From Zelonia costaricensis (Eukaryota > Euglenozoa > Kinetoplastea > Trypanosomatida > Trypanosomatidae), in the NCBI GenBank assembly GCA_030849075.1, contig JASAOO010003552.1, positions 1-64,000 of the forward strand: 64,000 nt of DNA, in the 5' to 3' direction. Both the position numbers and the translations under genes were made by a program. The notes under the pieces were generated by a model. The model was not told the origin of the DNA. It ran no database searches and saw nothing but the letters and a program-made list of their open reading frames with translations. Positions 28,762 to 40,038 of this stretch are shown one piece after another (position 1 is the first letter of the stretch; each line of letters begins with the position of its first letter).

Positions 28762-31305
28762 CTGCCGTTGAGAAAAGACGCCGTCGCTGTGGAAGCTGCG
28801 CTGCAGGCACTCGGCTCTACGGAGGCGTATCTAAGAGGAAGCGTAAAGTACAGATGTACAGCGCCGCCGAGCAGGAAAACAAGAAAGGCAAGCGGGAGAA
28901 GCAGTACAGGTGAGAAGGTGGAAATGATGAGGCAGCCTCACCAGCCTCACTCGTAGTCGATGGAAAAAGAAGAAGAGAGAGGTGCACAAGCAAGCAAGCC
29001 AGGCTAACACACTTGATTCACGCGCAACCACGCCGTCCTGCGGTGACGCCTGGCGCAGGGGTAGCGGGTGGGGGGTGACGGAGGTGCCAGCCTGCGTGTG
29101 TGGCAATCTGTGCAGCCGTGAGAGGTATGCGGAGGGTGCGGCACGGCGCAAGAGAGAGAGGCAGCGAGGGAAAAGGAGAAAAGCGAAGGGCAGTGGCAGG
29201 GCGACGGCGAGGAGAGGGAGCGGGAAGGTGGTGGACAGCACACACTGCAAGACGGGGAATGCACATGCTTGAGAGGGGCAGAAAGGACAGCAGCACACCA
29301 GTTCACCACCGCTGAATTCCACAGGTAGTTTCCACTTGGCAGCTGGGAGGTGACTGTGGTGATATCGCAACGCCCTTTGCCCCCACCATCCTGTGTTTTT
29401 TTGGGGGCATGCGCCCTTCAAAACACGCGCACATCGGGGTTGCAAGCGTTGAGCGCATCCGCATAGACGTGTTCCGGTCGAATCTGCAGCACCCCCTTTG
29501 CTTGGGCGCAAATGAGTCCGCAGCGCCTTGCCGTGCCAGCTTGCGGGGTGCACTGCGTGACACGTGACGCGGGGGCACACGTCTGCTAGCGCGGCGATTG
29601 AAAGGCCGGGAGCATGCGCTGTCTGTTCCTCTTTGTTGTCTCTTGCTCTTCGGAGATGTGCTTTCGAGAGGAGGCAGTGGGTGCGGTGGGAACGCCGCTT
29701 CGTAGTGTTACGGTTGCTGATAAGATCCATAAACAGGCATCGGTCGGAACGACAAAAACGGAGCAAGACAAAGAACAAGAGGTGGACAGAGGTCCACAGC
29801 ACAGATACGCAGCGTCACACATGCCCTCACGGGTATCAACACAAACACACACGTGCCGCCAGCAAACACCGCTTCAAAAAGAGGTAAGAGGCGGGCGAAA
29901 GGGGGAGAGAGCGACATGAAGGACGAAGTGGGCGGAGGAGTACAGGCACGTCTGTCAACGAGAGCCACTACGCGATGAGGACCAACCAAACCAAACAAAA
30001 GCAGCTGCACTAAACAAGACGTATGTGCGCGCCATGTTGTTTTTCTCCTCCTCTCGTGCAAGGACGGAGCTGCCGCAGGTCGAGTGACAGGGACAACGAG
30101 GCGGCGAGACCACAGGAAGCAGGGGAGGGAGCTCGGAGGCAAAGATGGAAAGGGTGGCTTTCCACGGCAGCCTGCGCTTGCCCCTACACAACTCATGTCC
30201 TCCCTCGTTCTCCCCTATTACAATGCCAAAGACATATACACGCATACACACACGCGCGCGCTGGTGAGAGGGCAAGCTCCGGCACCTGAACAACAGCCAC
30301 CCAAGGGGGTGTGCACTCGCTGCCCCCCCACACTATCGAAAGGGAGTAGCAGCCAGCACTAAACAAAAACATGCCGCCACCCTCTGCGGCACACCGACGG
30401 CACCGAAGCGTCAAGTGGGGCAGGGCGTGTGCGCGGGCGCGAGAGGCCGTGCGGCAGCCGTGGACAAGCTCGCGCTGACACGGCGGTAGCTGAGCACACG
30501 ACAGGAGGCGGCGAATAGGGACGGTGAAGGAGGGGAGAGGCGAAAACAGGAACAAAACGGCTGGGGGGAGGTACGTGCGCAGCTTTACTTACAGGGCGGC
30601 GAGAGAGGTCCACATAAGATACATCAAGCGTGTGGCCAACTCGACCCGTTCCCTTGCTGCACCCCGTCCGTGTCTCGGCAACGTCCCCAGTGCACCACCA
30701 GTGTCTACCCTACAAGCGCCTCTGCCGTCTGCAGCCCCGTCACTTCCCCGGTTCAGTTTGAGACGCAGCTGCCCCACCGTATTCACTTCTAGTACCCAAG
30801 GGTCCGTTATCGAGCCGCGCACACTGGAACGTTGGCGATTGTGACACCTTGCACCTCCTACGAAAGCCACCTCGCACACGCACCCACGCAGATACAGATG
30901 GGCATCAGCGCAAATCGGTGGACGGCAGCGACCGGGAAGGGGAACAGGGGAACAGAGAAACGAAGGTGTCACCGCAGCTGCAGGAGTAACGCGAAGCGCG
31001 CCACAAAAAAAAAGCCTGCTCAGGGAGGGATGGAGAAGAAAGCGCAGCGTTCCATCATAGCCCGTGAGTCGCACCCCCTCCCCCTCGCGCTCCTGCTCTC
31101 GTCCTGCGTAACGGTGGACGGCAACAAAGGAACGAAGACACCAGCACGCACGGAGTTGATGCGAGAGGTGGAGGTAGAAAAAAGTGCGGTCACTGAGGAA
31201 GGTAAACGAACAGGACCACAGCAACACGAAGGCATCCGGATTTCTGCACCACAAAGAGAGATGAACCAGGTCGCCGCCCTGCCGACGCCACTGCCAGGAG
31301 CGGGA
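28762..31305 (-). other. Long intergenic spacer (2.5 kb) downstream of the PP4 gene
   Basis: The right part is the 3' UTR of the PP4 gene. The left end carries the Roc-COR splice signals (tract about 28868-28905, AG 28831-28832). The longest frame (28831-29802, minus) is compositionally unlike the real genes and is not accepted. A segment at about 29330-29590 lacks the CA/GT and purine bias of its surroundings but encodes nothing recognisable. No RNA gene was seen. Confidence 0.6.
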
Positions 31306-32232
31306 CTAAAGGAAATAGGCTGGCACCTCGTTGCGCTGCCCGGCCTCGCGCGCCTCTGCCGGGGCCGCCTCAAAAATCTTGAAGTTCTTGTTGAGGTGCT
31401 CGTCCAGCTCCAGAATGGAGGCGACGTTGCCGCAGCGGTAGCAGTAGTTTGGCGCCGACCACACCGTCACGAGAGTGTCGTTGAACATCGCCTTGTAGCC
31501 CTCCATGACCAGCTGGTGGGAGCGGCAGATGAGGTCTAGCTTGTTCGTCTCGTTGAACTGGGACACCACATCGCCGCCAAACAGGTAGCCGGCACCGCGC
31601 GGCGAGAGACCCCAGCCGTCGATGTCCTCCGGGTCGGACCATAGCAGGTCGCACATGGCACCCTCGTGTGGCACCTCACAATTGCGGCGGATTGAGCGCA
31701 TCTGATCAACCGTCTGTATCGACGGCGACAGACCGGCATGGACGCAGAAGATCTTGCCCTCGACCACGCTTGCTAGCGGCAGCAGATCAAAGACATCCGT
31801 GCAGTAGCGCCATACGTTGATGCTGCCGTACTTGCGCAGGCACTCGTCATAGAAACCGTACACCTGCGTGATCTGACGCGACTCGTGGTTGCCACGCACC
31901 AGTGCGACGCGGCGCGGGTACTTGATCTTCAGCACAAGAAGGAGCAGGAACGACTCGACACTGTGGTAGCCGCGGTCTACAAAGTCGCCCATAAAGACAT
32001 AGTTAGTGTCTGGGATTTCGCCACCAACGCGGAACAGCTCCAGGAGGTCGTAGAACTGGCCGTGAATGTCGCCGACAATCGTGCACGGCGCCGGAATCTT
32101 GTGCACGTTCTCCTCACTCGTGAAGATCTCGCGAGCCTTCTGGCAGAGCCGCTTCACATCCGCCTCGCCAATGTTCTCGCACCGGTTGAGCGTGGCGAGG
32201 TGCTCGTCGATGTCGAGGATCTCCGTCGACAT
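31306..32232 (-). CDS. PP4C: Serine/threonine protein phosphatase PP4-type catalytic subunit
   Basis: The protein has 308 residues from the ATG at 32230-32232. An in-frame GTG lies four codons upstream and is not used. All PPP-family metal and phosphate motifs are present: GDIHG at 54-58, GDFVDRG at 82-88 and GNHE at 114-117, with [11 protein letters not shown] near the C-terminus. The end, FEAAPAEAR then AYFL, keeps the terminal YFL whose Leu is carboxymethylated in PP2A/PP4/PP6. The sequence AILELDEHL with FEAAP favours PP4 over PP6, and the length matches human PP4C (307). PP4 acts with regulatory subunits in the DNA-damage response, centrosome or microtubule function and splicing in other eukaryotes. 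Its role in trypanosomatids is inferred only. The flanking spacers, 2.5 and 2.0 kb, are the longest in the minus unit. Confidence 0.94.
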   Translation of the reverse strand: MSTEILDIDEHLATLNRCENIGEADVKRLCQKAREIFTSEENVHKIPAPCTIVGDIHGQFYDLLELFRVGGEIPDTNYVFMGDFVDRGYHSVESFLLLLVLKIKYPRRVALVRGNHESRQITQVYGFYDECLRKYGSINVWRYCTDVFDLLPLASVVEGKIFCVHAGLSPSIQTVDQMRSIRRNCEVPHEGAMCDLLWSDPEDIDGWGLSPRGAGYLFGGDVVSQFNETNKLDLICRSHQLVMEGYKAMFNDTLVTVWSAPNYCYRCGNVASILELDEHLNKNFKIFEAAPAEAREAGQRNEVPAYFL

Positions 32233-32249
32233 TTCGTGCGCCACGCAGT

Positions 32250-32308
32250 CTCACGAGAGGTGGGGGGGGCTCAAGAAGGGGGAGGGGAAGTTGGGGGGAG
32301 GGGGAAGG
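32250..32308 (-). promoter_or_regulatory. Predicted splice tract and acceptor for the PP4 gene
   Basis: Sense-strand pyrimidines fill 32273-32308. AGs follow at 32270-32271 and 32250-32251, leaving a leader of only 18-38 nt to the ATG at 32232. The upstream GTG at 32244 lies close to or within the acceptor zone. Confidence 0.55.
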
Positions 32309-33203
32309 CACTTCGCGTGCAGAGAAAAAAAGGAAGGTGCCCCGGCAAGTGGAGGGTGTGCACCGGCACGAACGAAATAGTCGCCGCCGCAGTCTAGTCG
32401 CGTAGGGCAGTCGGTCGTGTGTGTGTGTGTCTGTGTGTGTAGAGAGAGAGACGGGCCCGCTTGAAGACTCTGTGAAACAGGCAGGCAGAACAAAACGGAA
32501 ATGTCTAGCACCGTGAGTGGTAAGGAGGTAGGTGGGTGTTGCCGAACCAGCGGGATGCTCTGAGAAAGCGAGGGAGAGGGGCGTGAAGGGGGGTTGTGAG
32601 ACGCACCAGCGGCGGGGATGTATAAAAACTGGAAAGCCAATTGAGCAAATAGTCGCACGGAGCCAAGCCCTCACAGATCCACGACAACACGAGCGCAGGC
32701 ACTGTGTGGGTGGAAAGGTGACGATGTGCAAGCACGAAAAATGCTATGGCGGCAGCGATGCTGGCCGATGCAGACGTGAAGAGTTTTTGGCAGTTGAAAT
32801 GCAAAAAAAGGGGAGGGAGCGTGGAGGTTGGAGGGTTGGTTGGCGAAGAGCAACGGAGATGCGCCGCCAGAGGGGGACGCGAAGCGAAGAGGGGTGTGGA
32901 CAGCGACTGGCACCCCCACGCACGTACGCAGCCACGCGACGAGATAGCAGAAACGGGGAAGGAAGCGAGGAAAGGAGAAGAGGGTGCACTGAGGACAGTG
33001 AAAGACGTGCCGGTGCGGTGCTTTGTGCGTTGGGTTGCTTGCTTTTCTGTTCGCTTTGTTTCTGAGTAGGCAAAGGTGAAGGAATGGGACGGAAACCAGC
33101 TGGTGTACGTTGCGACACGGAGGTGGAGAGACCAGCAATGGGTGGCCGGAGGGAGAAGTGAGGTGCGCAAACGTGTGCACAAAAGTGTGAAGTTGTTGTT
33201 GTT

Positions 33204-33228
33204 GTGTGTGTGTGTGTGTGTGTGTGTG
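33204..33228. repeat. (GT)n microsatellite
   Basis: About twelve GT units on the plus strand, preceded by GTT triplets. Confidence 0.9.
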
Positions 33229-34210
33229 CGTACATCGCATAAAGGAAGATGTCGAGACGGGAAAGGACCGGAGAAGTGGATCGCGGTGTGGGGATGCACA
33301 AAGCACGTTTGAAGGAGAAGAAAACGAGGCGCTGCAAGTGCGCAAGAGCGTTTCACGTGATCTGACACCCCCACTGTCCTTGTGTGCAGAGAAAGCTCGT
33401 AGCAGCTCTTGGTCCTCGTGCCATTCCGATTCTCGAACGATGCGGCACTACTCGTCGGGGCCCGGCGCTAGTAGGCTCTTCTCACCGCTCCCTCTCCTTT
33501 GTTGATGTACTGTGGTGCGGCGCGCTTGCGTCTTAAATCCAGCCACGGTACGAATGGCAGGCGCCACACGGCGTTTGCGTGCTACCCTCTGCGTGCACGC
33601 GCGTGCTGCTGATGCTGTGACGGCAATGGGGCTCGCGGAATGGGTCGTCGCGCAGCGGAAACAAGCGGACCAGAGAAGAGAGTTCTCACTGTGCGGGAGC
33701 TTTTCGCTTCCTCTGGGTGAAACGAAGAGGCAGGAACACCACACCACGCCCCCCCCCTCCTCTCTTTCCTCGTCTTTCACATGGATCTTCCGCTCTTCGA
33801 AGACGCGTGAGAGACGAGACGGCGCTGAGAAGAAAAAAGGAGGAGGAGGTGGAGCAACGAAAGGGAAGTGGGAGTAAGTGGTGGTAAGCACCTAGGAAGG
33901 TGACTCGGCTGTACATGAGCTCCAGCACGACGAGGCGACTCAGCGGCCCTGCAGCCGCCTACCGACCACAACTACACAACAGCACAAGTGCACACACGCA
34001 CCAAATTCATGGTGCACAAGGAAAAAAGAAGCAGAAGGGCAAACAAAGGTGCAAGGTGGTTCCACTTCAGCACAAGACAAATGAGAAGAACAGAAAGCAG
34101 TAAGATAGAGATTCGCAAACAGGGCGAATGAACGCTGGGGTATGGTTCTCACGTACGAATCACCGTCATCGCGCGCGTGGGCGAAGTGACGAGGTGCACG
34201 GCGTGCGGTG

Positions 34211-35167
34211 TCAGTGGTCGCGGTCATAAAGACCGAGGGCGTCAGCCATGATGGCTCCCTCCAGCTCGCCGCGGTCGACGCTGCCACCCTCGACGAAGGT
34301 GCGGTAGTCGTAGTTGGCGTACGCCTGCACCCGCGCACTCACCGTCTCACTGTACTGCGGCCTCTGGCACTGCTCCTTGACAAAGGGGAGGCTGGTCGCC
34401 TGCATCTGTCGGCTGCGGAGGGAGGCAGCGGCGTTGTCATTACTGTACGAGCCTCCGAGGCTCTCGCTTCCGGCGCTCTCGCTGTGCGCACACCTGTACT
34501 GCGCCATCATCTGGTGCTTCATAGACGAGGCACCCGTAGCTGCCCGGCTGCTTAACGAGGCAGAGGACCTGAATGTGCCGTTGAGCCGCTCCTCCTCCTC
34601 CCGCTGCAGCTGTGCGAGCACCTCGGCCGACGTGCGCAGCTTCACCGGTGCAGCCGCAGTCGCAGCTGCGACAGGCGTCGACGCGGTGAGGCCGCACTGC
34701 CGCAGCCGACGTGCCCGCTCGTACTCGGCCTTGAAGGCCGGGTTGCGGGCGTCGAACTCGGCGCGCCGCCGCATCTCCTCATCGCGCCGCTGCTCAAACG
34801 AGGACTGCTCCCTGCGGTTCGCCTCCTGCTCCTGGCGAACGCGGTCCACAAAGACGCGCAGGTCCTCGGGACTGAGCTCGAAAGTGGGGTCCATCGTGGG
34901 GTCGTACGCGCGCGCCTTGGACTCGAGATCGCGCCGCAGAATGCCGCTGTCGTACAGGGCGCGCTGCTCCGGGTCAGAAAGGATGCCGTGTGCGAAGCAG
35001 ATCTCCTTGAACACCTCTGCCCCGTCGGGGTTCTTGTCTGGGTGGTAGACAATGGCGAGCTTGTAGTAGGCCTGTCGGATCTCCCGCTGCGTGGCCGAGC
35101 TGGACACCCCGAGCACCGCGTAGAGGGCCGTGGTGCCCTGCAGGGCAAAGATGTTGTTGCCCTCCAT
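34211..35167 (-). CDS. J-domain (DnaJ-like) protein
   Basis: The protein has 318 residues. The J domain occupies about 12-75: [20 protein letters not shown], then HPD at 42-44, the motif that stimulates Hsp70 ATPase, and a third helix ending [11 protein letters not shown]. There is no Gly/Phe-rich linker, zinc finger or C-terminal substrate domain, so this is a class C J protein. A charged helical segment follows (about 95-155, rich in Arg, Glu and Gln), then a Ser/Ala-rich tail with scattered Tyr. There is no signal peptide or membrane segment, which suggests the cytosol. The client and the partner Hsp70 cannot be predicted. Confidence 0.88.
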   Translation of the reverse strand: MEGNNIFALQGTTALYAVLGVSSSATQREIRQAYYKLAIVYHPDKNPDGAEVFKEICFAHGILSDPEQRALYDSGILRRDLESKARAYDPTMDPTFELSPEDLRVFVDRVRQEQEANRREQSSFEQRRDEEMRRRAEFDARNPAFKAEYERARRLRQCGLTASTPVAAATAAAPVKLRTSAEVLAQLQREEEERLNGTFRSSASLSSRAATGASSMKHQMMAQYRCAHSESAGSESLGGSYSNDNAAASLRSRQMQATSLPFVKEQCQRPQYSETVSARVQAYANYDYRTFVEGGSVDRGELEGAIMADALGLYDRDH

Positions 35168-35941
35168 GATGCTGGTGCAAATGGGTTGGTATGTTTGGTG
35201 TGCACCGAGGGCACGGAGAAGATGGGCGAAGCTACAAACCAGAGCTGCGCGGTGGGCGCCTCAGCGAAAGAGCTTTTTTTTTATCGCTTCGGCCAGCTGT
35301 AGCGGGAGCTCGCACTGTAACGCACGCTCGTGCACGCACACTGGAGGTTGCTGGTTGAAACTACGAAACGGCGTAGGAGTCTCAAAACGGGTGTTCCGAC
35401 TGCGACATGTGGGTGCGCGCCGAAGATCAAGGGAACAACAGCAAAGCAAAGTCAAGGGACGAGGAGGAGCAGCGTGAACAGACGACGCAGTTTAAGGTAA
35501 CCACGAGTCAAGTGTTTTGAAAAGACTGGAAGGCAGATGCGAAGCGGGGGTGAAGGGAACGCTGACATGGAAAAGCCCAGCAGGGTTTTGCGCGGTGCCT
35601 TCCACGCCCCGCTCCTTGACCCCTCCACATTTCCGACGCGCAGGCCGGTGCCTGGCTTTTCTCCTCAGAGGCAAGCGGAGGTGAGTCTTCACGTTGCATC
35701 CCTCTCGTGCACGCGTTGATACTGGCAACCGACATCGCCGTACCTCGGACCTCATGTATTTCTCTTTTCCCAAAAGAGGGCCATTAGAGTGTTCTGTGAG
35801 CGCCACGAGTACCCCTCTCGCACCGGGTCTCATGCTGCGCGCGGTTGCGCCCTCTCGTCTTGCTGTTCAAGGAACAGGTGTGGAGGCAGCAGGCAACGAC
35901 TCAGCGGCAAAGCACGAGGCTGGACAGCGCCGCGGTGGGTG
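35168..35941 (-). other. Intergenic spacer
   Basis: This is the 3' UTR of the EngB-like gene and the 5' region of the J-protein gene. Only short frames are present. No gene or RNA is supported. Confidence 0.65.
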
Positions 35942-38278
35942 CTACGCCGCCCAAAAGCCCGTCTTCTTGGTGGCGCGGCCCTTGTGCCGCGCTGTGCGAG
36001 CTGAGAAACTCTTGCCACCGAACCCCGACGCCTTCAAGTCCCGCATCACCGCGCCCCCCTGCCCAGTGCCGCTGTGCGACGCCGCCACCCCATGCACAGC
36101 AGACCGGCCGCCTGACTGCCCCAACCACGGGCACATGTACCCCTCCGCCTGCATGTCGATGGACCGCTCCTTCCGCCTACGCTCCAGGTATTTGGCATGC
36201 AAGCGCTTCTCTTGCTGGCGTGCCGCGGAACGGGTCCGATACTGCCGCGCCTCGAGCAGTCGCATCTGCGCCTCCTCGGGAAGACGCGCCAAGTTGCTCG
36301 TCTCGGTGAAGAGGTCGGCGTCTGCGCCTCCGGCATGGTGGTCCAGGAGAAGGAGCTCCTCGTAGGCACCCGCGCCGGACTTGGTGGCGAAGTGGGCGAG
36401 TTCGTCCTCCTTGCTCACGGCCAGCTGCTCCACCGAGAGAGAGATCATGCTACGTGGGATAAGCGTGCCGTCGACGGCGGCGACGTAGTGCGCCTCAGGG
36501 TCAAGCAACGCCGGCAGCGCCAATGGGCTAAGGCGGCGCTCCTGCAGCACCACCGCGTTGGGGCGATACTGCGGTGACGCGTCAGCAACCAGTCCGGGTG
36601 GAAGAGGAGTGGGCAACAGGGGCGGTACCACAGCCGTCGTGGTACGGTCAGGCACCGCAGCAAGCGCGCAGCCGTCCTCGCCCCCCTCGCTCAGGCCGGC
36701 GTCCCACGCTTCATCCAGCGCTGCACTCAGAGATGCGTCCTCGCGCTGCGACGCCGCCGAGAGGCTCGGGCGTGCGCGGAACGAGCGCGACGCTTCCGCA
36801 ACAGCGGGTCTCGCCCCTGCACGCTTCGCCACGTCGCAAGCCACGGGTGAGTCGCCGCACTCCGCGTCCGCCTCTCTGCGGCCCGGCACGGCATCCGCGG
36901 CTAGCCTATTGCGAGCGCGCAAAAGCGATTCCTGGGCTGCGGTCGTATCCTGTGATGCGGCAGAGGTGGTGAGCAACACGGCAGTCAGCGCACTTGAGGA
37001 GGCCGCATCGTACAGGAAGGTGGTGGCTGGAAGCACCTCGGCGATGCGCTCCTGCTCCTCACGGTCACTGGCGGCGACGGCCTGCAGCTTCGCGACACTG
37101 CCGAGGTGACACACAGCGACGTCTTTAGCTGTGAGGTGCTGCGCACTGTGGCTGTTCGCAAGGTAGTTGGCCTTTGCTGCCTCGTGTCGCTCAACCATGC
37201 GCGCCAGTGACATGTTGTTGTCGCGAGGCAGGACAAACGCTTCCACCGGGTAGCGCAGCTGCACCTCTTGAATGTGGTCTGCCGCCGGCGGTGCATAGCT
37301 GAGCCGATGCAGGTTGCGGAACGAGAGCTCCTCTGTTGGTGCGAGGTCTTGCACACAGTAGTGCACCAGATCGTGTTGCAGCAGCTCCAAGTTGCGAGAG
37401 CGGTCTGGCTGCAGGCGGTTTGCGCTCACGCCAAGAACTGGAACGGCATCTGTGCCGAGAAAGTCAAAAACCTCGCACACGTTGCGCTCCACGCCATCCT
37501 CGGGGCGGGCAACATGCGGCACACCGCCCTCCTGCCCCTCGGGCTGCGGCACAGGCGGATGCACGAGGCCGTCTTTCCGCACCAGGTCCGTCTTCCGCTG
37601 CATCTCCGCGCAGTGACGCCAGTGCCGGTCGATCTTGGTCAGTATCACGCTAAACGGAATGCGCTCGCGAGCGAGGAAGCAGAGGAGTTCCTCGTCTCGT
37701 GGCTGAAATGACATGGGCGTTCGCGCAGAGGCCTCCATCAGCCAGTACACCCGCTTCAGATTGCTGCCGTTGCGCAGCGCGAGGTAGCGGAAAAGGATGG
37801 CAAAGGCGTTGGCTTGCGTGGCGAGCGGCTGCGCCAGCTGTCGACCACGCCAGCCGCCGTAGCCGGGGGTGTCCACCAGCAGAAGAGCGTCGCCAACATT
37901 GAAGAACTGAAGCAGGCGCGTGGTGCCGCCGGTTGCCCCTGCTTTGCCGAGCCGCCGGTTGTGCAGTAAACACGAGATCAGGCTTGACTTGCCGCAATTC
38001 GGTTTGCCGATAAAGCACACCTCCGGGAAGGACTGCAGACCCTCTGGAAGGGAAGCAAGCGTTTCCACGTTTTTGAGGTGCTGATTGCCGCGGCCAAACA
38101 CCTCGTTGCTCAGGCGCTCAATAGCCTCAGTGCGTCCACTCGCCGGCGCGGCGCTTGAGCTCGCCCCCTGCAGCGTAGCCGTGCTGCCGGGGGAGAGAGG
38201 GGTGGTGACGGTAGTGGCAGTCAGGGCCTTGCGCGACGCGCGCGCGGCGCAGCGGTGCACGAGAGAGAACAGCAACAT
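35942..38278 (-). CDS. EngB/YihA-type GTPase with a long trypanosomatid C-terminal extension
   Basis: The protein has 778 residues from the ATG at 38276-38278 (MLLFSLVHRCAARASRKALT, a plausible mitochondrial presequence). The open frame reaches 38428, but acceptor AGs at 38320-38321 and 38296-38297 make the inner ATG the likely start. The GTPase domain spans about 50-350: G1 GKPNCGKSS from 91, a Gly/Thr-rich switch (GATGGTTR), G3 DTPGYGG from 136 and G4 TKID from 214. EngB proteins assist large-subunit ribosome assembly in bacteria, and human GTPBP8 does so in mitochondria. A role in mitoribosome assembly is inferred from family and presequence. The remaining 430 residues have no counterpart in bacterial EngB (about 200 residues in all). 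They are partly disordered and end in a basic tail (ARHKGRATKKTGFW) that could contact rRNA. Confidence 0.85.
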   Translation of the reverse strand: MLLFSLVHRCAARASRKALTATTVTTPLSPGSTATLQGASSSAAPASGRTEAIERLSNEVFGRGNQHLKNVETLASLPEGLQSFPEVCFIGKPNCGKSSLISCLLHNRRLGKAGATGGTTRLLQFFNVGDALLLVDTPGYGGWRGRQLAQPLATQANAFAILFRYLALRNGSNLKRVYWLMEASARTPMSFQPRDEELLCFLARERIPFSVILTKIDRHWRHCAEMQRKTDLVRKDGLVHPPVPQPEGQEGGVPHVARPEDGVERNVCEVFDFLGTDAVPVLGVSANRLQPDRSRNLELLQHDLVHYCVQDLAPTEELSFRNLHRLSYAPPAADHIQEVQLRYPVEAFVLPRDNNMSLARMVERHEAAKANYLANSHSAQHLTAKDVAVCHLGSVAKLQAVAASDREEQERIAEVLPATTFLYDAASSSALTAVLLTTSAASQDTTAAQESLLRARNRLAADAVPGRREADAECGDSPVACDVAKRAGARPAVAEASRSFRARPSLSAASQREDASLSAALDEAWDAGLSEGGEDGCALAAVPDRTTTAVVPPLLPTPLPPGLVADASPQYRPNAVVLQERRLSPLALPALLDPEAHYVAAVDGTLIPRSMISLSVEQLAVSKEDELAHFATKSGAGAYEELLLLDHHAGGADADLFTETSNLARLPEEAQMRLLEARQYRTRSAARQQEKRLHAKYLERRRKERSIDMQAEGYMCPWLGQSGGRSAVHGVAASHSGTGQGGAVMRDLKASGFGGKSFSARTARHKGRATKKTGFWAA

Positions 38279-40038
38279 CGCAATACACACGCACTCTCCC
38301 AGCAAGACCAGGGGAGCGGCTCGCCGGGCAGAAGGAGGACCGCACGCACACACGCAAACACCAGTGCAAACGTTGGCCACGAGCTGTGGCAGTGCCAGGA
38401 AGCTCCGCGTATCCAGAGCGCACCACACTTTCCCGTGCTACGTTGTGAGGAGGCAGGAGAGCGATGTTGCGCTGGTGTGCGTCGCAGAAGGTGTGGTATT
38501 GTGAGGTTGGCGGCGCAAGTAGGGGAGAGAAAGAAGATGTTCGTAACTCTTGGAAGAGAAGCACAGCGCGCAGAACGTGCAGCCGTTCTAAAACCTGTGC
38601 GGGGTTTTTTTTTTTTGCCTAGTCCATCGAGGCCATTCGATCGGCACGCGACAAAAACAGGGCTCTCCTCTTCCAGTTACACCATGAAAGGAAAGCGCGC
38701 AATGCACAGTCGCGCCGCCTCTGTTGATGAACACTGAAGCTGCTTGCCCCAGCCCCGCACACTGCCAAGCTGATTCCACCTCAGCCGCAGTGCTGAAAGG
38801 GGAGGGGGGGCAAGAAAAGGCACCAGAGCAGTGAAAGAGGTCAGTGCGCTCGTCCTTTGCTTCTGTCGCGACTCGCTGGGACACTTTGCGGCGACGACAG
38901 CCAGCGCCAGTCACTGCCCTCTTCTAAGTGAGCCGCCGCACTGGATGCATCAAGGGATCAACGCACTTTGTGAGTTTTTGCACGTTGCATGGCCCGTGCC
39001 GCAAATGGCTCATGTTCCTTTTCTCTTCTTTTTTGTTTAAGCCGCTGTTTGCTTTTCGTGGAGTGCAGTTTCATCTTTTCACTCGTTGCAATTTTTTCTA
39101 TTTTGACGCACAACAAAAACGAAAGAGAAGAGAGACCATACAGAGGAGACAAGGGAAAACAAAAGCGAGCCGCTCCGTCGAGGGCACCAGTAAGCTCACT
39201 GTGAGAGCGTCAACTGTGGCCGCGCGTGTAGGCCGGCTCTCAGCATCACACAGTCCTATCAAACGAAACAAGCCAACGGAGGAAACAAAAAGAAGATACC
39301 ATTCATACTCCTACATTCGCGCCAACATAAACACCACAGCTACAAGTCTCCACACCCATACACGCACGCACTGCACGACAGCCTTCCACAGCACAGGAGG
39401 TACAGAAAATGACGAGAGAAAAACGACAAAATTGAAAACCGCAGTCGGAAGGGGCAGGGGTGTAGGACGTCGCGCGAAATGCGTATTCGCCGGTCGCATT
39501 CTGGCTACCTCTCAAGGAAAAAGCGAAACAAAGGGTACCTGCATCGTACGCGCGCTAGAGACAGAAAACCGGACATCACAAACGACCAACAGGGTGGGCG
39601 GGACCCACGGCGACGAGGGGACAGTACAGGCGCGCACAAAAGGCAAAAGTAGATGAAGCAAGAGAATCGAGAGAAACTCTGCCTCAGCGATACAGGTTGG
39701 GGGGAAGGTGGAAATGACGAAAAAAGAACGAAGGAGAAGAGGAGAGACACGAGAACGTGCGTCTGGTGAATCTCTTGTACAGTGGCAACAGAGGTGGACG
39801 ATGGCCCCTGGCGCATTGCGGGCCCCGCGTCGCCGACACGTTGCTGCGGAGACGAGAGGTGCAAGGACAGCGGAACTTCTCCGCAAGCCATGCCGGTACA
39901 CGGAAAACGCGGATGATCATGGCTCGTGGCAGTGCGACAGCTGCACCTCGCCACTCGTCCTCGTGAAGAAGCCGTAATCTCGAGTACCGACACGTCACGT
40001 GTACGTCCTCATCGCTTGCGTCGACAAGAGGTCACGGC
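38279..40038 (-). other. Intergenic spacer of 1.8 kb
   Basis: It contains the acceptor AGs for the EngB-like gene (38296-38321), a T10-rich run on the plus strand at about 38607-38616, and the 3' UTR of the AIR9-like gene. Frames on both strands lack protein-like composition. No gene is supported. Confidence 0.65.

Larger units (their letters stand above)
32233..34210 (-). other. Long intergenic spacer (2.0 kb) upstream of the PP4 gene
   Basis: It holds the PP4 splice signals, several further pyrimidine tracts, and a GT repeat at 33204-33228 in the 3' UTR of the J-protein gene. Frames up to 289 codons on the minus strand are dominated by His, Thr, Ser, Leu and Pro from CA and CT repeats and are not accepted as genes. 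Confidence 0.6.

Noticed and set aside
28831..29802. Minus-strand frame of 323 codons between PP4 and the Roc-COR gene
   Set aside because: It spans the Roc-COR splice acceptor and has UTR-like Leu/Pro/Ser/His composition. No motif is present.
32505..33374. Minus-strand frame of 289 codons upstream of PP4
   Set aside because: Contains CA-repeat-derived His/Thr runs and Ser/Pro/Leu-rich filler. It reads as UTR.
38735..38960. Possible SIDER-type retroposon remnant
   Set aside because: Some short blocks look familiar, but I cannot recall the consensus well enough to align it, and no terminal features or target duplication were seen.
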